Under the pieces are notes generated by a model. The model had not been told where the DNA came from and made no database searches. It saw only the letters and a list, made by a program, of their open reading frames with translations. Positions 15,634-26,300 of a DNA stretch of 28,703 nucleotides are shown piece after piece. Made by a program: the position numbers and the translations under genes. Within the stretch, counting starts at the first letter, position 1. Every line of letters begins with the position of its first letter. Source of the stretch: F23-D06 sp963643165 (GTDB lineage Bacteria > Bacteroidota > Bacteroidia > Bacteroidales > WCHB1-69). The stretch spans positions 1 to 28,703 of the forward strand of contig CAVIJD010000031.1 of the NCBI GenBank assembly GCA_963643165.1, given 5' to 3'.

Positions 15634-16408
15634 GGCCTTAAACTTGCCCCGTGGCATTTGGGACGGCAGAATATGCAAAATTGCCGCCACCGCTCTCTTC
15701 GCTTGCTTTGCCGCCATTGCCTGCGCACAGCAAGTGGGGGAGTATTACCACGATGTCACTCTGAAGGAATGGAATTGCGACATCTTCGTCAATACGGGAG
15801 GCGTGGGCATAGGCTTCCAGCACGGCCGCACCCCCGACCTTTACAACAAGCATTTCTGGGAGGTTGATTTCCTGTACAACCAACATCCCAAGTCGGTGCG
15901 CTCGGTCAACTCGCTGTATGAGGGTGTCCGTCCCTGCCGTTACGGGCAACTCTATACGATGTTTTTCCTCCGTGCCGGATACGGATACCAGCGAACGCTG
16001 CATACAAAGCCCTATTGGGGCGGCGTGCAGATTCGCTACACGCTCTCTGCCGGCTTCTCCGCGGGCTTCGGCATCCCCAATTATGTGGAGGTTATCAATT
16101 ATAACACCGGCTTTTCTGAAATACAACGCTATGACCCCGATGAGCATAATCTCAACAACATCATCGGCGGCGCGCCGCTTTATACCGGCATCCTCGGCAC
16201 GATAGTGCGCCCGGGCTTCTATGCCAAGACGGGCTTTGTGTTCGATTTCGCCAAAAACGACTATAAATTGCAGGCCCTTGAAGTGGGGCTCAGCGTGGAT
16301 ATGGTTTTCCCGTTCGTGCAACAGATGGCCTTCAATAAGGCCCGCAAGTGCTATCTTGCCGCTTATATTGCCTACGATTTCGGGAAAAAGAAAGGTTATC
16401 ACCAGTAG
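15617..16408 (+). CDS. Putative outer-membrane beta-barrel protein
   Basis: A 263-residue protein, taking the ATG at 15617, which overlaps the lipoprotein gene's end; an ATG at 15599 is also possible. A somewhat long N-region precedes the hydrophobic IAATALFACFAAIACA, with cleavage probably after AQ. The mature part alternates aromatic/Gly strands (GGVGIGFQHGR, FFLRAGYGYQRTL, VQIRYTLSAGFSAGFG, LEVGLSVDMVFPF, YLAAYIAYDFGKK), as in small outer-membrane barrels. No specific family is recognised. The overlap with the lipoprotein gene and the 12-base gap to the flippase gene indicate co-expression of all three. Confidence 0.75.
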   Translation: MLFQNKALNLPRGIWDGRICKIAATALFACFAAIACAQQVGEYYHDVTLKEWNCDIFVNTGGVGIGFQHGRTPDLYNKHFWEVDFLYNQHPKSVRSVNSLYEGVRPCRYGQLYTMFFLRAGYGYQRTLHTKPYWGGVQIRYTLSAGFSAGFGIPNYVEVINYNTGFSEIQRYDPDEHNLNNIIGGAPLYTGILGTIVRPGFYAKTGFVFDFAKNDYKLQALEVGLSVDMVFPFVQQMAFNKARKCYLAAYIAYDFGKKKGYHQ

Positions 16409-16420
16409 ATCAGGTCTTTT

Positions 16421-17914
16421 ATGTCAAAATCACTCAAACAGTTAGCGGGCCAAACCGTCATTTATGGGGCTACCAATATTGTAGGCAGGCTGCTTAATTA
16501 TTTGCTCGTGCCGCTCCATACCTATATCTTTTCAGACGCGGCGCAGTATGGGGTCGTGGGCGAACTCTATGCCTGGACCAGTCTCTTTATTGTGATCCTC
16601 ACTTACGGCATGGAGACGGCGTTTTTCAATTTTTCACGCACGGAGGAAATCAAAGACAAGGTTTATACCACGATTGTGACCTCTCTGACAGTCACTTCTA
16701 CACTTTTCATTGTGCTGTGTTCTTGCTTTTCCGCTCCGATAGCGACATGGCTCAAGTATCCCGCACATCCCGAGTATGTGGTGTGGTTCTCGGTCATCAT
16801 CGGCGTGGACGCGCTGTGCTCCATATTTTTTGCCCGGCTGCGCTACCTGAACAAGGCTATGCGGTTCGCGGCTGTCAAGATTACCAATATCCTCATCAAT
16901 GTTTCGTTCAACCTGTTTTTCCTGCTGCTTTGCCCCTATCTGTTGAAAAATCACCCCGATCTCAACTTTGTACAACATATCTATAATCCTCAAATCGGGG
17001 TGGGCTATATTTTCATCTCTAACTTGATTGCCTCAGTGGCCACGCTGCTGATGCTGCTTCCGAGCCTCTTCAGACAGAAGTATGCCTTTGACTTTGCGCT
17101 GTGGCGCAAGATGTTTGCCTACGCTTTCCCGTTGCTCATCTTCGGCCTTGCCGGCATTGTGAACGAAACGATGGACCGCGTGCTGATCAAGTACCTGTCC
17201 ACCTGTCCCGACCCGCAGGCTTCGGTGGGCATCTACAGCGCATGCTACAAGATCTCTATCATGATGACCATCTTTGTACAGGCTTTCAAGTATGCGGCAG
17301 AACCGTTTTTCTTCAACAAGGCCAAAGACAAAGACGCGAAAGAGACTTACGCCGAGGTGATGACCGCCTTTGTGTTTGTGTGCTCGGTCATCTTTGTGGG
17401 CATTATGCTATATATAGATATTGTAAAGTATTTTGTGGGGCCTGCTTACCGCGTCGGACTTCCCATTGTGCCGATTCTGCTGCTCGCCAATCTGTTTTTA
17501 GGGATTTTCTATAACCTTTCCATCTGGTACAAGTTGACAGGCAAGACGAGATACGGGGCGTACATTGCTATGATGGGCGCCGTGGTCACTTTGGCACTCA
17601 ATGTCTTGCTGATTCCGCGTTTCGACTATATGGGGGCGGCGTGGGCCACGTTTGCCTGCTATTTCTTTATGATGGTCGTCTCTTACTTGTTAGGGCAGAA
17701 GCATTATCATGTGAACTACAATCTGAAACGGATTGTGTTCTATATTGTGCTGGCTGTGGGCGTTTACGGGCTGAGCCTCCTGATAAACAGCGGCTTGCAT
17801 GTGGAACGTGTCGGCGTCCGTCTGGCCGTCAATACGGTTTTGTTGGTGTTCTATGGCTTTATGCTGGCTTGGATGAACCGCAAATACCTGAAGACGTTGC
17901 TTCCGCACCGGTAG
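16421..17914 (+). CDS. Polysaccharide/oligosaccharide flippase (Wzx-like, MOP superfamily)
   Basis: A 497-residue inner-membrane protein with about 12-14 hydrophobic helices. The N-terminal amphipathic start (SKSLKQLAGQTVIYGATNIVGRLLNYLLVPLHTY) is typical of the MOP superfamily lipopolysaccharide/O-antigen flippases, as are FPLLIFGLAGIVNETMDRVLIKYL (about 233-256) and the central YKISIMMTIFVQAFKYAAEPFF. It would move undecaprenyl-linked sugars across the inner membrane. No glycosyltransferases are adjacent, so it is not in a visible polysaccharide locus. It is third in the lipoprotein-OMP-flippase operon, and its stop lies 2 bases from the converging nfeD gene's stop, with no obvious terminator between. 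Confidence 0.9.
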   Translation: MSKSLKQLAGQTVIYGATNIVGRLLNYLLVPLHTYIFSDAAQYGVVGELYAWTSLFIVILTYGMETAFFNFSRTEEIKDKVYTTIVTSLTVTSTLFIVLCSCFSAPIATWLKYPAHPEYVVWFSVIIGVDALCSIFFARLRYLNKAMRFAAVKITNILINVSFNLFFLLLCPYLLKNHPDLNFVQHIYNPQIGVGYIFISNLIASVATLLMLLPSLFRQKYAFDFALWRKMFAYAFPLLIFGLAGIVNETMDRVLIKYLSTCPDPQASVGIYSACYKISIMMTIFVQAFKYAAEPFFFNKAKDKDAKETYAEVMTAFVFVCSVIFVGIMLYIDIVKYFVGPAYRVGLPIVPILLLANLFLGIFYNLSIWYKLTGKTRYGAYIAMMGAVVTLALNVLLIPRFDYMGAAWATFACYFFMMVVSYLLGQKHYHVNYNLKRIVFYIVLAVGVYGLSLLINSGLHVERVGVRLAVNTVLLVFYGFMLAWMNRKYLKTLLPHR

Positions 17915-17916
17915 CC

Positions 17917-19281
17917 TTATGCCTTTCTGACGATAAGTTGTGCGTTCTCGAAGCGTACAACAGTCACGGCATCGCCTTTTTCTATCAGTCCGTGCTCGGC
18001 GGTGGCTTCCAGTAGTGTTCCGTCAATTTCGATTTTGCCGGCCGGTCTCATAAAGGTTGCCGCCGTGCCATTTTTGCCCACATATTGCGACATCTGCATG
18101 TCTTGGGCCACAAAGCCTTTGTCGTTGTCCAGGTTGGTCTTGAGGGCCAGTGACCCGTAGCGGGTGTCGGCGGAGATGAGTTTCTTGCCCAGCCACAGCG
18201 CGAGGAAGAAGCCGGTGACGGACGAGAAGACCACAAGCAGCAGGCTGCGTCCGATTTGGAGGGCGGCGTCAAGGCTGGGGTCGAAGCTGAAGTGGAAATT
18301 GATGTTGAAGACCATGGCCAGCACGAGCGACGCCATGATGAGCACGATGCCTGAGATGCCCGCGACGCCGAAGCCGGGAATGACGAAGAACTCCAGCATC
18401 AGCAGGACGAGTCCGGCGAGGAAGATCAGGATTTCCCAATGTTGCGCGAGCCCCTCCAGATAGTGCGGCGCAAAGTAGAGCAGGGCGGCGGTCAGTGCAA
18501 TCGCGAGCGGCAGTCCGATGCCCGGACTTTGCAGTTCAAAGTAGATGCCGCCCACAATGCAGGCTATCAGCAGCCCGCTCACCACGGGGTTTACCAGGAA
18601 GTTGATGAGGCGGTCTATCCACGACAGTTCTTGCTCTACCCACTCGTAGGAGGTGATGCCGGCCTTGTCCAACACCTGCTCGCGGCTTTCGGCAAGCCCC
18701 TCGCAATAGTGGTTGTCTATAGCCTCTTCGCCTGTGAATGTCAGCACTTTACCTTGCGGGCTCACGCCGTTGACCACAATGTCGGGGTCCACCATGGCCT
18801 GCGCAATGTCAGGGTCGCGTCCGTTCTTCTCGGCTGTGGCGCGCATCAGGGAGCGCATGTACGACTGGTATTTGTCGGGCATGATTTCACCGTTCTGGTT
18901 CACGACTGAGGCGGCGCCGAACGAAGCCCCGGGCGCCATATAGATGCTGTCGCACGCGATGGAGATGAGCGCGCCGGCAGAGGCCGCGTTGTTGTTGATG
19001 AACACGATGGTGGGCATCGGCGCGTTCAGCAGCAGGGTGCGGATTTTGTCGGCGGCTTCCAACTCGCCGCCAAAGGTGTTCAATTCCAAAAACAGGAAGT
19101 CGGCCTGCTGCTCCTGCGCCTCCTCTACGGCTTGCTCCGTCAGCCGCAATGCCGGCTTGGAGATGTTGTCGTCGATGGCATAGTAATAGACTTTGTCACT
19201 CTTCTGCGCAAAGGCGGCCGGAAGAATGGTCATGGCAAGGATGAACAGCAAAATGGGATAGATGAGGTTGCGGGCGCTCAT
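17917..19281 (-). CDS. NfeD-family membrane serine protease
   Basis: A 454-residue membrane protein of the full-length NfeD type. Residues 1-26 are a signal peptide. Residues 27-215 form a ClpP/crotonase-fold protease domain with the nucleophile Ser101 in INNNAASAGALIS and oxyanion glycines in LNTFGGELEAADKI. Residues about 225-335 form a cluster of 4-5 membrane helices (FELQSPGIGLP, LEFFVIPGFGVAGI), with a further helix near 350-372. Residues about 385-454 form the C-terminal NfeD OB-fold (GKNGTAATFMRPAGKIEIDG...GDAVTVV). The family is often paired with flotillin/stomatin proteins in membrane quality control; no such gene is adjacent. It starts 63 bases downstream of dnaE on the same strand. 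Confidence 0.9.
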   Translation of the reverse strand: MSARNLIYPILLFILAMTILPAAFAQKSDKVYYYAIDDNISKPALRLTEQAVEEAQEQQADFLFLELNTFGGELEAADKIRTLLLNAPMPTIVFINNNAASAGALISIACDSIYMAPGASFGAASVVNQNGEIMPDKYQSYMRSLMRATAEKNGRDPDIAQAMVDPDIVVNGVSPQGKVLTFTGEEAIDNHYCEGLAESREQVLDKAGITSYEWVEQELSWIDRLINFLVNPVVSGLLIACIVGGIYFELQSPGIGLPLAIALTAALLYFAPHYLEGLAQHWEILIFLAGLVLLMLEFFVIPGFGVAGISGIVLIMASLVLAMVFNINFHFSFDPSLDAALQIGRSLLLVVFSSVTGFFLALWLGKKLISADTRYGSLALKTNLDNDKGFVAQDMQMSQYVGKNGTAATFMRPAGKIEIDGTLLEATAEHGLIEKGDAVTVVRFENAQLIVRKA

Positions 19282-19344
19282 GGCAGTCAGTTTTTTGTTG
19301 ATGTTGGTGAAAATGGGGTTTGAAGAGTCTTTTTCATGTCGGTT

Positions 19345-22300
19345 TCAGCTCAGTTCTACGGAATAATTGACGGGCAGGGACAAATTGTTGAGGAATGTCT
19401 CGGGATTGACTTTCGTGTTGTGGTTGGCAAAGTCGGAATAGTAAACCCCATTGTTTTCGATAATGCGCAAGCAGAACGGCGTGTCTCCGGCATTGGCGGA
19501 AAGTTGTTGCTTCAGTTGGTGCGACAGTTCCATGGAGAGGTCTTGCACGCCGATGACGAGCCGCACCTCTTTGCAGTGTTTTTCATAAACGTCTTCAAGG
19601 AAGAGCACCTGCACGGGCTTGATGTCTGTACGGGTGGTTTCTGAGCCGTCCTTGTTCCGCCAATGTTTCACGTCGAGGATGGCGGTGACGAAAATCCGTT
19701 TCCCTTTGTCGAAGAAGTGACTGTATTTGGTGAAGTCTTCGCCGGAAAGATACCATTTCCAGGTGTTGTCGTACTCCTCGAGGGTGATGTTGCCGTAATC
19801 TCTGTTGGTGACGGTGACCCCCCGCTTGATGTCGGTGACGATGCCTACAAATGAGAATTTCTTGTTGCCCGAGAATTTCTTCAGCATTTCGTCGGGCCTG
19901 TTGAGTTGCGCCAGGTTCACGTTGGCATAGCTTCGTATGATGTGTTTGAACTCGTCGAGCGGGTGTGCCGAAATGTAGAAGCCGGCGATCTCTTTCTCGT
20001 TTTTCACCTGCTCGTAGGTGCTCCAGGGTTCACATTCCGGTATTACGGGGTTGATGTCCTCTTTCATGGTGGTGTCCATGTCGAAGATGGTGAACTGGTT
20101 CTGGCTGTTGTGTTTTTTCCCGGCAAATGCTATGAGGATATCTACGAAGTTGTGTCCGGGTTTGTCCTCATAGAAAAACTGAGCTCGGTGCATGTCCTTG
20201 AAAGAGTCGAAAACGCCGGCCATGGCCAAGGCCTCGATGCAGCGTTTGTTGCAGTTGCGGATGTTCACACGGGAGATGAAGTCGAAGATGTCGGTGAAAG
20301 GTCCGTTCTCGGTCCGTTCGGCGATGATGCTATCCACGGCGCTGGAGCCGACGCCTTTGAGGGCGGCAAGTCCGAAGCGGATGTTGCCTTGCTTGTTGAC
20401 GGTGAAGGTGGCGTCCGACTCGTTGATGTCGGGACCGAGCACCTCAATGCCCCGGCGTTGCACGTCTTCAATCAAGTTGCTGATTTCCGTGATGTTGCTC
20501 AAGTTGTTGGTCAGGTTTGCCGCCATGAACTCCGCGGGGAAGTGCGCCTTGAGGTATGCGGTCTGGTAGGCCACCCAAGAGTAACAGGTGGCGTGCGATT
20601 TGTTGAAGGCGTAGGAGGCGAATTTCTCCCAGTCGCCCCAGATTTTCTCCAACACCTTGGGGTCGTGTCCGTTGGCGGAGCCCTGTTCGATGAACTTGGG
20701 CTTCAGTTTGTCCAGCATGGCTTTCTGTTTCTTGCCCATGGCCTTGCGCAGCGTGTCAGACTCGCCGCGCGTGAAGTTGGCGAGCAGCCGCGAGAGTAAC
20801 ATCACCTGCTCCTGATATACGGTGATGCCGTAGGTGTCTTTCAGGTAACGCTCCATGATGGGGATGTCGTACTGGATTTCTTCGCGCCCCTGCTTGCGGC
20901 GGATGAACTGCGGAATGTAGTCCATGGGACCGGGACGGTAGAGCGCATTCATAGCGATGATGTCCTCAAACTTGCTCGGCTTGAGTTCTTTGAGGTATTT
21001 CTGCATGCCCGGCGACTCGAACTGGAAAGTGGCTACGGTGTCGCCGTTGCAGAACAGTGCGTAGGTGTCGGGGTCCTCTATCGGTATGGCGTCGATGTCA
21101 AGGTCGATGTCTTTCGATTTCTTGATGTTCTTTAAGGCTTCGCCGATAATGGAGAGGGTTTTCAGCCCCAAGAAGTCCATTTTGATGAGCCCGACATCCT
21201 CGATGACAGAGCCCTCGTATTGGGTGACAAGCACGTCCTGTTTGGTGCCTTTGTCTTCGATGGCGGCCATAGGGACGAAGTTGGTGAGGTCGTCAGCGCC
21301 GATGATGATGCCGCAGGCGTGGACGCCGATTTGGCGGACGGTGCCTTCCAGTTTTTCGGCATATTTCAGCACGTCGTGTACGTTCGGGCTGCCGTGCTCG
21401 TAAGCATCTCTCAGTTCCGGAACCATCTCCATGCAGTTCTTGATGCTCACTTTCGGCGCCTTGTGGGTCTTGGGGTCTTCGGGAAACTTTTCGGGGATCA
21501 TCTTGGCCAGGTCGTTGGACTCTTTGAGGTCAAGGTCCTGCACGCGGGCCACGTCTTTGATGCTCGACTTTGCAGCCATCGTTCCGTAGGTGATGATGTG
21601 TGCCACGCGCTCTTCGCCGTATTTCTTGGTAATCCAGTCGAGAATGCGGTAGCGGCCCTCGTCGTCGAAGTCCACATCGATATCGGGCAGCGAAATGCGG
21701 TCGGGGTTCAGGAAACGTTCAAACAGCAGGTCATATTTCAGCGGGTCTATATTGGTGATGCCTAAGCAGTAAGCCACAACCGAGCCGGCGGCCGAGCCAC
21801 GGCCGGGACCTACGGACACGCCCATTTTGCGGGCGGCGTCGATGAAGTCAGAGACAATCAGGAAGTAGCCGGGGAAACCCATGTTCCGCATCACACTCAA
21901 CTCAAAGTCAATGCGTTCCTGTATGTCGTCGGCCAGTGTTTCACCGTAGCGGCGGTGCGCACCCTCCATCGTGAGTTTGCGGAGGTAGTCGGCTTCCAGT
22001 TTGATGCGATAGACACGTTCTATGCCGCCCAGTTTCTCAATGCGCCCTTTCCCATCCTCGTCGGGTTCGAACTCCTTTTTCAGGTCCTCTTCGGAAAAGC
22101 GTTCTTTATAAGACTGAAGTGTCCCGAATTCCTCGGGGATGTCAAACACGGGCATGATGGGGTCGTGTTTGAGTTTGTAGGTCTCCACCTTGTCCACGAT
22201 CTCCTGGGTGTTGGCCAAGGCTTCGGGCAGGTCGGCAAACAGATCGGCCATCTCTTCGGGCGATTTCAGCCACTCCTGCTTGGTGTAGTGCAAGCGGTCG

Positions 22301-23160
22301 GTGTCGTTCAGCTTTTTGCCGGTGCTGAGGCAGATGAGGCGGTCGTGCGCTTCCGCATCGTCTTCTTCCACAAAGTGTACGTCGTTGGTGGCGATGATCT
22401 TCACGCCGGTTTCGGCGGCGAGGCGTAGTATGCCTTGGTTGACGATCTCCTGCTGTTCATACACGGAGGTGTCGCCGCCGGGCTTGTCGGTCTTGTGCCG
22501 TTGCACTTCCAGATAATAGTCGTCGCCGAATAGGTTTTTGTACCATTCCACGGTCTTTTTGGCTTTCTCGTAATCGTTGCCCAGCAGTGCTTTCGGCACC
22601 TCGCCGGCCAAACATGCCGAGGAGACGATCAGTCCCTCGTGGTACTTCTCAAGCAGTTCGTGGTCGATGCGCGGCTTGACATACCGTCCCTCTATCCAGG
22701 CGTATGATATCAGTTTGCAGAGCGAGTGGTACCCTTTTTCGTTCTTGGCAAGCAGGATGAGGTGGTTGCCGCTGTAGTTCTCTTTGTTCTCGCGCACGAG
22801 TCGGCTGCCCGTAGGGTTGCTTCTGGTCTGCCGGGCAACGTAAGCCTCGCACCCGAATATGGGCTTGAAGATACGGCTTTTAGCCTGCGCTAATTTCTCC
22901 TGTTGCTGCTGCCGCTCGTTTTCGTCCGTCATCTCAAGCAACGCTTGCTCGAGCTCTTTGATCGCTGACTGGCACTCTTCGTTCTTCTTGTCAACATAGT
23001 TGAAGAATTCTTTGATGCCGAACATGTTTCCATGGTCCGTCACGGCCATTGCGTTCATGCCGGTGCGCAGGCATTTGTCCACCAGACCGGAGATGGTGGA
23101 CATGCCGTCCAATAATGAATATTCTGTATGGACGTGAAGATGTGTGAATTGTGTTGTCAT
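19345..23160 (-). CDS. dnaE: DNA polymerase III alpha subunit (DnaE)
   Basis: The 1271-residue catalytic subunit of the replicative polymerase. An N-terminal PHP domain starts with HLHVHTEYSLLDG (7-19, His7/9/11) and has TDHGN (41-45) and TNDVHF (258-263), so several metal-ligand positions look retained. A charged, Gln-rich insertion at about 58-96 separates PHP strands. The C-family polymerase core has GPGRGSAAGS (451-460) and catalytic aspartates in PDIDVDFDD (492-500), then the Q-E-Q-V-M helix (YQEQVMLLSRLLANF) and helix-hairpin-helix region. An OB-fold follows (FVGIVTDIKRG...), then a C-terminal tail ending ELS. The -33/-7 promoter is well formed. nfeD follows in the same direction. Confidence 0.97.
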   Translation of the reverse strand: MTTQFTHLHVHTEYSLLDGMSTISGLVDKCLRTGMNAMAVTDHGNMFGIKEFFNYVDKKNEECQSAIKELEQALLEMTDENERQQQQEKLAQAKSRIFKPIFGCEAYVARQTRSNPTGSRLVRENKENYSGNHLILLAKNEKGYHSLCKLISYAWIEGRYVKPRIDHELLEKYHEGLIVSSACLAGEVPKALLGNDYEKAKKTVEWYKNLFGDDYYLEVQRHKTDKPGGDTSVYEQQEIVNQGILRLAAETGVKIIATNDVHFVEEDDAEAHDRLICLSTGKKLNDTDRLHYTKQEWLKSPEEMADLFADLPEALANTQEIVDKVETYKLKHDPIMPVFDIPEEFGTLQSYKERFSEEDLKKEFEPDEDGKGRIEKLGGIERVYRIKLEADYLRKLTMEGAHRRYGETLADDIQERIDFELSVMRNMGFPGYFLIVSDFIDAARKMGVSVGPGRGSAAGSVVAYCLGITNIDPLKYDLLFERFLNPDRISLPDIDVDFDDEGRYRILDWITKKYGEERVAHIITYGTMAAKSSIKDVARVQDLDLKESNDLAKMIPEKFPEDPKTHKAPKVSIKNCMEMVPELRDAYEHGSPNVHDVLKYAEKLEGTVRQIGVHACGIIIGADDLTNFVPMAAIEDKGTKQDVLVTQYEGSVIEDVGLIKMDFLGLKTLSIIGEALKNIKKSKDIDLDIDAIPIEDPDTYALFCNGDTVATFQFESPGMQKYLKELKPSKFEDIIAMNALYRPGPMDYIPQFIRRKQGREEIQYDIPIMERYLKDTYGITVYQEQVMLLSRLLANFTRGESDTLRKAMGKKQKAMLDKLKPKFIEQGSANGHDPKVLEKIWGDWEKFASYAFNKSHATCYSWVAYQTAYLKAHFPAEFMAANLTNNLSNITEISNLIEDVQRRGIEVLGPDINESDATFTVNKQGNIRFGLAALKGVGSSAVDSIIAERTENGPFTDIFDFISRVNIRNCNKRCIEALAMAGVFDSFKDMHRAQFFYEDKPGHNFVDILIAFAGKKHNSQNQFTIFDMDTTMKEDINPVIPECEPWSTYEQVKNEKEIAGFYISAHPLDEFKHIIRSYANVNLAQLNRPDEMLKKFSGNKKFSFVGIVTDIKRGVTVTNRDYGNITLEEYDNTWKWYLSGEDFTKYSHFFDKGKRIFVTAILDVKHWRNKDGSETTRTDIKPVQVLFLEDVYEKHCKEVRLVIGVQDLSMELSHQLKQQLSANAGDTPFCLRIIENNGVYYSDFANHNTKVNPETFLNNLSLPVNYSVELS

Positions 23161-23182
23161 GCTTTTTGGAAATTTTCAGTCG

Positions 23183-23213
23183 CAAATATACAAAAATCGT
23201 CTTGTGATGACAA
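23183..23213 (-). promoter_or_regulatory. -33/-7 promoter of dnaE
   Basis: Minus strand TTG (23213-23211), a 20-base spacer, then TATATTTG (23190-23183). Together with 10005-10037 this is one of the two best full-consensus promoters in the window. The leader before the ATG at 23160 is very short, about 16-18 bases. Confidence 0.75.
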
Positions 23214-23224
23214 TATGTCAGCAG

Positions 23225-23263
23225 ACAAAAAAGAGGGGTATGTCAAAAAGGCATACCCCTCTT
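23225..23263 (-). terminator. Rho-independent terminator of the adhesin gene
   Basis: A perfect 12-bp inverted repeat AAGAGGGGTATG/CATACCCCTCTT (23231-23242 and 23252-23263) with a 9-base loop. On the minus strand it is followed by TTTT, giving a run of T from the stem into the tail. It lies about 45 bases past the adhesin stop and just upstream of the dnaE promoter, so it insulates dnaE from the adhesin transcript. Confidence 0.9.
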
Positions 23264-23307
23264 GCGGTGTCCTGAACAGTTCAGGATTGTAGGATTATCC
23301 GTTAAGA

Positions 23308-26300
23308 TTAGCGGTTGACCGAAATCTTTTTGGTGGTGGTGCCGTTGGCGGTCGTCACGCTCATGAAGTACATGCCGTTGGAAAGGTTGGCGACGTTGAC
23401 CGTGGCGTTGTTGTCATTTTCGTTGGCAGAATAGACGCATTGTCCGGCCATGTTGACGATGCTGATGCGCTCGATGTTGATGCCGGCATTGACGTTGATG
23501 ATGCTGGAAGCGGGGTTGGGATAGACATTGACGGTGGTGTTCACGTCTTCGATGCCCGTACCTTCCGTAACACTGATGTCATCAATGTTCAGGATGTAAA
23601 TGTCGGTGATGTTGTTGTGGACGAATGCGATGTTGACGTTCTGGCCTGCATATTGGGCAAGGCTAACGGATCTTTCAGCCCAGGTGGTGTTGTTGAGCGT
23701 AATGTCAAATACGGTCGTGAAGTTGTCAAGATTGTATCCAGAGGTGGAAATCTTTACCTGATAATGTTCAGCGTAGTTTTCGGCATCCAGCGGAGCGTCG
23801 AACCATCTGAGGGTTGCACCCTGGGCGGGGATGGTGATAGTAGGGGTGATCATCCAGTTGTCAGGAGTGAGCGCACCATAGTTGTTGACGTAAGAATTGG
23901 AGATGCACATGCCTTGACCGCCGTGGGTATATGAAGCATAGTCGTCACCTAAAACTCTTGTCCAGGCGAAACCGTCCTGGTCACGGTCAAGGTTGGCCCA
24001 GCACTGCGTAAATTCTTCCTCCTCGAAATCTTCGGTGAAAGGAAGTGTCACAGGAGCGGAGCAGTCAATGGCAGAGCCGGAGACAGCGATGGAGACGGTT
24101 TTTGAACCGCTGGTCAGCGTAACGTTGTCGTTGTGTGAGCCTGCAGCCGTGGGGTTGTAGCGTACATACAGCGTGCCGCCTGCGGCAGGGATAGTTGCAG
24201 TGGTGGCAAAGGTGTTGTTGTCGGCGGAAACCTCATAGGGTGCGGCAGTGGAAACGGCGATGGCACTGGACAGGCCAACAGCGGAGACAAAAACAGGGGC
24301 GGCATCGACGCGGAGACCTGCAATTGTGTTGCCGAAGTCAATACTGGTGGCAGAAGCCTCCAACATACCGCCTTCAGGGATGACGTTGAGGTTGAAGTCG
24401 GTGATGTCAAGACGGAACATGTCGGCATCAGATATGCAGTGGAATGCAATCTTGTATGCGCCGTTCAGGTTGGAGAGGTCGATTATCTTAGTCTGGAATT
24501 CAGCATTGGTAACATCGATAGCAGAAGAAAGGACTACAGTGTCGGTGGTGCCAATGGCATAGACCTGGAATCTTTCAGCGTATGCGGAATTTCTCGTTCT
24601 GTACTGGAAAGAAGCATATTGCGTGCCGTCGAAAGTGAAGACCGGAGAAAGCAACCAGTCGTTAGCGGCATTGTCGCTGCTGTAATTGTAAAATGCGTAA
24701 GATACTGTGCCGTCGTCGTCGAAAGAGAAAGTGGAGCCGTCGTTGTTGGCGTCAATAATGGTCCAGCAGTCAGTCTGGCTGGCGTCGGAGAAGTCGCAGG
24801 TGTAAGGAATGGTGTTCTGGCTGCAGTCGAGTGCGACGCCGGTCATGTGGATGGTGTCGTTGGCGACGCCGGTGCTGGAGAGAACAACTGTGCCGTTGTC
24901 AGTGCCGGCGGAAACCGGGGTGTATTTGACGTACAGCATGCCGCCGGTGGAGGGCAGCGTGGCCGTTGCGCCGAAAGTGGTGCTGTCAGCGGAAACGGAG
25001 AACGGGGCCGTGGTGGTGGCGGTGATGCCGCCCGTCAGGTCGAATGCTGAAACGTTGGCAGGGAGCGTGGCGTCATTTCCGATGATGACATTGCCGAAGT
25101 TGAGCGCGTTCTGGTCTGCGATGACGGCAGGAACGTTTTCCATGACCTTGAAGTCGTCAATGAAAATATAGTTGTCGTAGTTGAAGATGAAATAGACGAA
25201 AGAGCCAATTTCAGTGGCTTGTACGGCAACGTGTTTTGCGGTGGCGGGGATCACTCCGCGCCAAGGTGTGAAGTCGATGTCCGTGTCAACTGTCACGGTG
25301 TCAATCCAGGTGAAAGTGTTGATGTCAGAGGAGGTGCCGTAACCTACGCGGAAAGTAGAAGAGGCCATGCTGCCGACGTATGTGGTGTATTTGAACTCCA
25401 CGCGCATCTCGCTGGCGGGCGTGACGTTGATTTCCGGGGTCATCAGGTAAGAGTCGGTCTGAGGGAAAGCGAGACCGTAGTTGCCGGCTGTCGTGTCGAT
25501 GTTGAGTTGCAGGAATGTGCTGCCGTCGGTTCTCCAGCAGTTGGGAATGAGGGTTTGCGGAGCGTTGTTGAAGTCCTCGGTGTAAGGAAGCGAGACGATG
25601 ACGTTGCCGCAGTTGATGGATGTGCCGTTGAGTGTGATGGTGACATCCGGAGCGGCTGCAGAAGAGAGCGTAACGGTGCCGTTGTGGGCGCCTTCTGTGG
25701 TGGGGGCATATTTCACATAGAGCGTGTCGCCGGCGGAGGGCAGCGTGGCCGTCGTGCCGAAAGTGGTGTTGTCAGCGGAAACGGAATAAGGTGCGGCGGT
25801 GGTGGCGGTGATGCCGGCCGTGAGCACGTAACCTCTGACGACAACTTCCTGAACGTCAGTGCTGTTCATGTGGATGTCTGTCCAGGTCAGGGTTGTGGGG
25901 TTGGCGGCAATGGTTGGTGTGGTAGGTTGGGCAACAACGGCAAAGTCGTCGATGTCAAGCCAGTACATGTCCGTGGTGTTGTGGTGGCGGATGGCAATGT
26001 AAACGGTTTGGCCGACGTAGGCGTTCAAGTTGACGGTCTTCTGCTCCCAGTTGTTGGTTGCCGTTGCGGTGAGAACCGGCGTGGTGGCTGCCAAAGCGCT
26101 AACTGTGTTGGAGGTGGCTACATACACGCTGTAGTTCTCGTCGGAGTAGCCGGATTGTTGACCTTTTACATAGAAAGTAAGGTCGCTGTTTCCGGTGATC
26201 TGTATGGCAGGGCTGATCAGCCAGTTGTCGGGCGTGAGGGCTCCGACACCATTGATGTAGGATGCGGAATAGATAGCGCCGCCGGCTGTGCCGTGTGAGT

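Noticed and set aside
19282..19344. 16-codon frame (MKKTLQTPFSPTSTKN) between dnaE and nfeD
   Set aside because: It starts plausibly, but nothing beyond the reading frame supports translation; no attenuator structure is visible.
25219..26298. 359-codon frame antisense to the adhesin
   Set aside because: Extreme Gly/Val/Cys content reflects the opposite strand of Thr/Asn/Ala-rich repeats; no start signals.
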